Shown piece by piece: positions 12,647 to 14,860 of a stretch of DNA of 14,860 nucleotides (within the stretch, counting starts at the first letter, position 1; every line of letters begins with the position of its first letter). The translations under genes were made by a program, and so were the position numbers. Below the pieces are notes generated by a model that worked only from the letters and a program-made list of their open reading frames with translations, was not told the origin of the DNA and did not search any database. This stretch comes from Nitrososphaera sp. (GTDB lineage Archaea; Thermoproteota; Nitrososphaeria; Nitrososphaerales; Nitrososphaeraceae): contig JAICPK010000006.1 of assembly GCA_025929855.1 (NCBI GenBank), forward strand, positions 1-14,860, given 5' to 3'.

Positions 12647-14461
12647 ATGACCAGTAACTACGCCAACATGAAGGTAGGACGATGGGACATAACTGATCTC
12701 GTCAAAGATCCCTCCGGTGAAGAATTTTCCCGATTCTTAGGATCAATTGAAGAACAAGTTGTGCAATTTGAAGGGAGCCGGCAGCTCCTGCGCCCCAACA
12801 TTTCGCAGGAAGAGTTTGAACGCCTTATTCACATGCTTGAAAGCATATCTGAAAAAGTGTCAATTGCAATCAGCTATGCATATTTGGGATACTATGCGGA
12901 TACATCTTCAAACGAAGCATCTGCATTAGTCATCAAGATGGAAAAACTGGCATCAGAAATCAGTAACAGGATGTTATTTTTTGATTTGTGGTTCAAAAAA
13001 CAGATCGATCATGAAAACGCAAACAGATTAATAAATGCCATTTCAATGCCGTATCAAGAACATCTCCGCCATAAGCGGTTAGTCGCCAAGTATTCGCTCA
13101 GCGAGCCGGAGGAAAAAATAATCAGTACTCTTGAAGTTACTGGGAGCCGAGCACTTATCAAGCTGTATGATAAGATGACAAGCAGCTTTGAATTTACGAT
13201 GAAGCTTCGGCATGGCAGAAAAACGATAGAGAAAAAATTCGACAACAAGGAAAAGCTAGTATCGCTAGTCAGAAGCCCTGATGAGAAGAGAAGAGAAGCT
13301 GCCTACAAATCATTATTGCAAGTTTATAAAAAGAACAGTGGCGTGCTTGGCGAGATTTATCAGAACATCATCATGCAATGGCGCGACGAGGCAATTTCGA
13401 TGCGCGGATATAGCTCTCCAATCTCTGTACGTAACATAGCCAACAACCTTGACGATGTAACAGTGGAGGCGTTACTGGCGGCATGTAGAAAAAACGTGAT
13501 CATATTTCATGACTATTTTGTAGAAAAATCCAAGATGCTAGGAATGAAAAAATTGCATAGATATCACCTCTACGCCCCTCTATCGAAGAAAGCATCGGAC
13601 AGCAAAAAGTTCACCTATGGCAAAGCAATTGACACTGTGCTGGATAGCTTTGGAAATTTTGACCCTCAGTTCCGCAGGCTGGCCGAGCGGGTGTTTGCTG
13701 AACGCCATGTTGATTCTGAGATAAGGAAGGCAAAGCGGGGCGGTGCGTTTTGCTATAGTGTGACCCCCAAGATGATACCCTACGTGCTCGTAAACTTTGA
13801 TGGACTTTCAAGGGATGTATCGACTCTTGCCCACGAGTTTGGCCATGCAATACACAGCATGCTTGCATCGGACATGCCATTAATGGTATTTCATGCACCT
13901 CTTCCGCTTGCAGAAACTGCGTCAGTGTTTGCCGAGATGCTGCTCAACGAAAAGTTAGCAGAAAAAATGTCGAAAAAGGAACAAAGAATTTTGTTAGCAG
14001 AGCAAATAGACAACCTTTATGCTACAATAATCCGTCAGGCGTATTTTACGCTTTTTGAAATTGATGCGCACAAAGCGATTGGCGAAAATAATACTACAAT
14101 CGATGTAGTGGCAAAAATATATATGGATAACCTCAAGGAGCAATTTGGCAACTCGATAACAATATCTCCTGATTTTGAGTGGGAGTGGGTATACATCCCT
14201 CACTTTTACCACACACCATTTTACACCTACGCTTACTCGTTTGGCAACTTGCTTGTTCTTTCGCTCTATAGGCAATACAAGCTTGAAGACAGATCATCTT
14301 TCGTCCCTAAATATTTCAAGATATTGTCTGCAGGTGGATCAAGGAAGCCAGAGGAGCTCCTGATGGAAGCAGGCATTGACATTTCAAGAGAAGAATTCTG
14401 GCAGCAAGGATTTGACTACATAAAAGAAATGATACAGCAGCTGAAGGCCCTTGCTCCATGA
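12647..14461 (+). CDS. pepF: Oligoendopeptidase F (M3 metallopeptidase)
   Basis: This cytoplasmic zinc peptidase of the M3B family cuts short peptides, helping to finish protein turnover. The 604-residue protein matches the usual length. The zinc site is HEFGH (396-400) with the third ligand E423 in PLAETASVFAEML, the normal HExxH plus 22-27 spacing. The N-terminal helical half is typical (GRWDITDL near residue 8, then a long helical region). C-terminal FYTYAYSFGNLL is also a family mark. ATG at 12647 is chosen; a GTG at 12632 and an ATG at 12668 (MKVGRWDI) are alternatives. The next gene starts within its last codons, so the two are probably cotranscribed. Confidence 0.93.
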   Translation: MTSNYANMKVGRWDITDLVKDPSGEEFSRFLGSIEEQVVQFEGSRQLLRPNISQEEFERLIHMLESISEKVSIAISYAYLGYYADTSSNEASALVIKMEKLASEISNRMLFFDLWFKKQIDHENANRLINAISMPYQEHLRHKRLVAKYSLSEPEEKIISTLEVTGSRALIKLYDKMTSSFEFTMKLRHGRKTIEKKFDNKEKLVSLVRSPDEKRREAAYKSLLQVYKKNSGVLGEIYQNIIMQWRDEAISMRGYSSPISVRNIANNLDDVTVEALLAACRKNVIIFHDYFVEKSKMLGMKKLHRYHLYAPLSKKASDSKKFTYGKAIDTVLDSFGNFDPQFRRLAERVFAERHVDSEIRKAKRGGAFCYSVTPKMIPYVLVNFDGLSRDVSTLAHEFGHAIHSMLASDMPLMVFHAPLPLAETASVFAEMLLNEKLAEKMSKKEQRILLAEQIDNLYATIIRQAYFTLFEIDAHKAIGENNTTIDVVAKIYMDNLKEQFGNSITISPDFEWEWVYIPHFYHTPFYTYAYSFGNLLVLSLYRQYKLEDRSSFVPKYFKILSAGGSRKPEELLMEAGIDISREEFWQQGFDYIKEMIQQLKALAP

Positions 14462-14860
14462 TGACATAATTCTAATTGTAGCCATCGTTGGATCTATGTC
14501 TGCAGGTGTCCTGTTACCTGCCGCTGGCAGGATGGTCGAACCATATATCCTTGTGTGGCTTGGTGCCCTATTGTTTCTAAACTTGTTAAGACTCAACCCA
14601 TCTGACCTTATTGCAGTATTTAAGAAACCAAAACAGCTTGCAGTATTGTCAATTATCAAGTTAGTTGCGTTACCGGCGGGAATGTATGCTCTGGCATATG
14701 TTGTTTACGAGCCTTTCGCTCTACCAGTCCTGCTCCTTTCTGGCATCTCTACAGGCCTTGGCGCTCCATTCGTTGTAAACCTCATAGGCGGCCAGCTTCC
14801 GCTTGTAATAGGCATGATAATTATTACCTCAGTTGCAGTCCCATTTGTACTGCCATCTAT
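14451..14860 (+). CDS. Bile-acid/sodium symporter-like membrane transporter (partial)
   Basis: The frame is open from 14445 to the right edge, giving at least 136 residues; the rest is outside the window. The best start is TTG at 14451, which overlaps the end of pepF by 11 bases; ATG at 14496 is the next choice and would cut the first helix. Four hydrophobic segments are seen (about residues 6-20, 25-42, 57-80, 83-95, with another beginning near 112). The pattern with LLPAAGRM, LLFLNLLRLNPSDL and SGISTGLGAPFVVNLIGG resembles the sodium/bile-acid symporter (SBF) fold, whose conserved Gly/Ala/Pro-rich crossing region comes in each half. The substrate cannot be told. Coupling to a peptidase gene may be accidental. 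Confidence 0.6.
   Translation, partial: MLHDDIILIVAIVGSMSAGVLLPAAGRMVEPYILVWLGALLFLNLLRLNPSDLIAVFKKPKQLAVLSIIKLVALPAGMYALAYVVYEPFALPVLLLSGISTGLGAPFVVNLIGGQLPLVIGMIIITSVAVPFVLPS

Noticed and set aside
1..14860. CRISPR array, insertion sequence or prophage
   Set aside because: No regularly spaced repeats, transposase, integrase or terminal repeats were found; the gene content is mostly core archaeal.

Overview
The window looks like a chromosomal segment of an ammonia-oxidising archaeon (Nitrososphaerota/Thaumarchaeota, probably Nitrososphaera-like). This is inferred from a PEFG-CTERM-type surface protein, an archaeal TYW1, Kae1 and Bud32 of the KEOPS complex, a tRNA-His with a bulge-helix-bulge intron, and many starts (often TTG or GTG) sitting about 26-30 bases below a TATA box. 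No phage, transposon or CRISPR array is visible.

Layout. 1-1030: a secreted or anchored surface protein and an intron-containing tRNA-His. 1029-2937: a NIF3-like gene and the tRNA wyosine gene taw1, divergent around one palindromic TATA box. 2941-6655: a minus-strand block ychF, kae1, bud32, rdgB, with a small plus-strand PH/GRAM-like gene lodged between kae1 and bud32. 6739-9300: a plus-strand cluster of a DUF985 cupin, queC, queE and folE, which can supply most of the preQ0 route to archaeosine (QueD is not here). 9301-10997: a zinc-ribbon/membrane/CAP-domain protein flanked by two gaps; the second gap holds two interleaved inverted repeats below a TATA box, a candidate small RNA. 10998-12545: three minus-strand genes for a C2H2 zinc-finger protein, a two-helix membrane protein and a PD-(D/E)XK-like nuclease. 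12647-14860: an M3 oligoendopeptidase F and, overlapping its end, a bile-acid/sodium-symporter-like transporter cut by the window edge.

The common theme is tRNA modification: wyosine at G37 of tRNA-Phe (taw1), t6A37 (kae1, bud32) and archaeosine at G15 (folE, queE, queC), next to a tRNA gene. rdgB and ychF add nucleotide-pool cleaning and a ribosome-associated GTPase. Most genes are standard archaeal core genes. The more unusual parts are the split KEOPS pair, the start-codon problem of the CAP gene and the structured gap at 10858-10924. I see no clear evidence for a wholly new multi-gene system.
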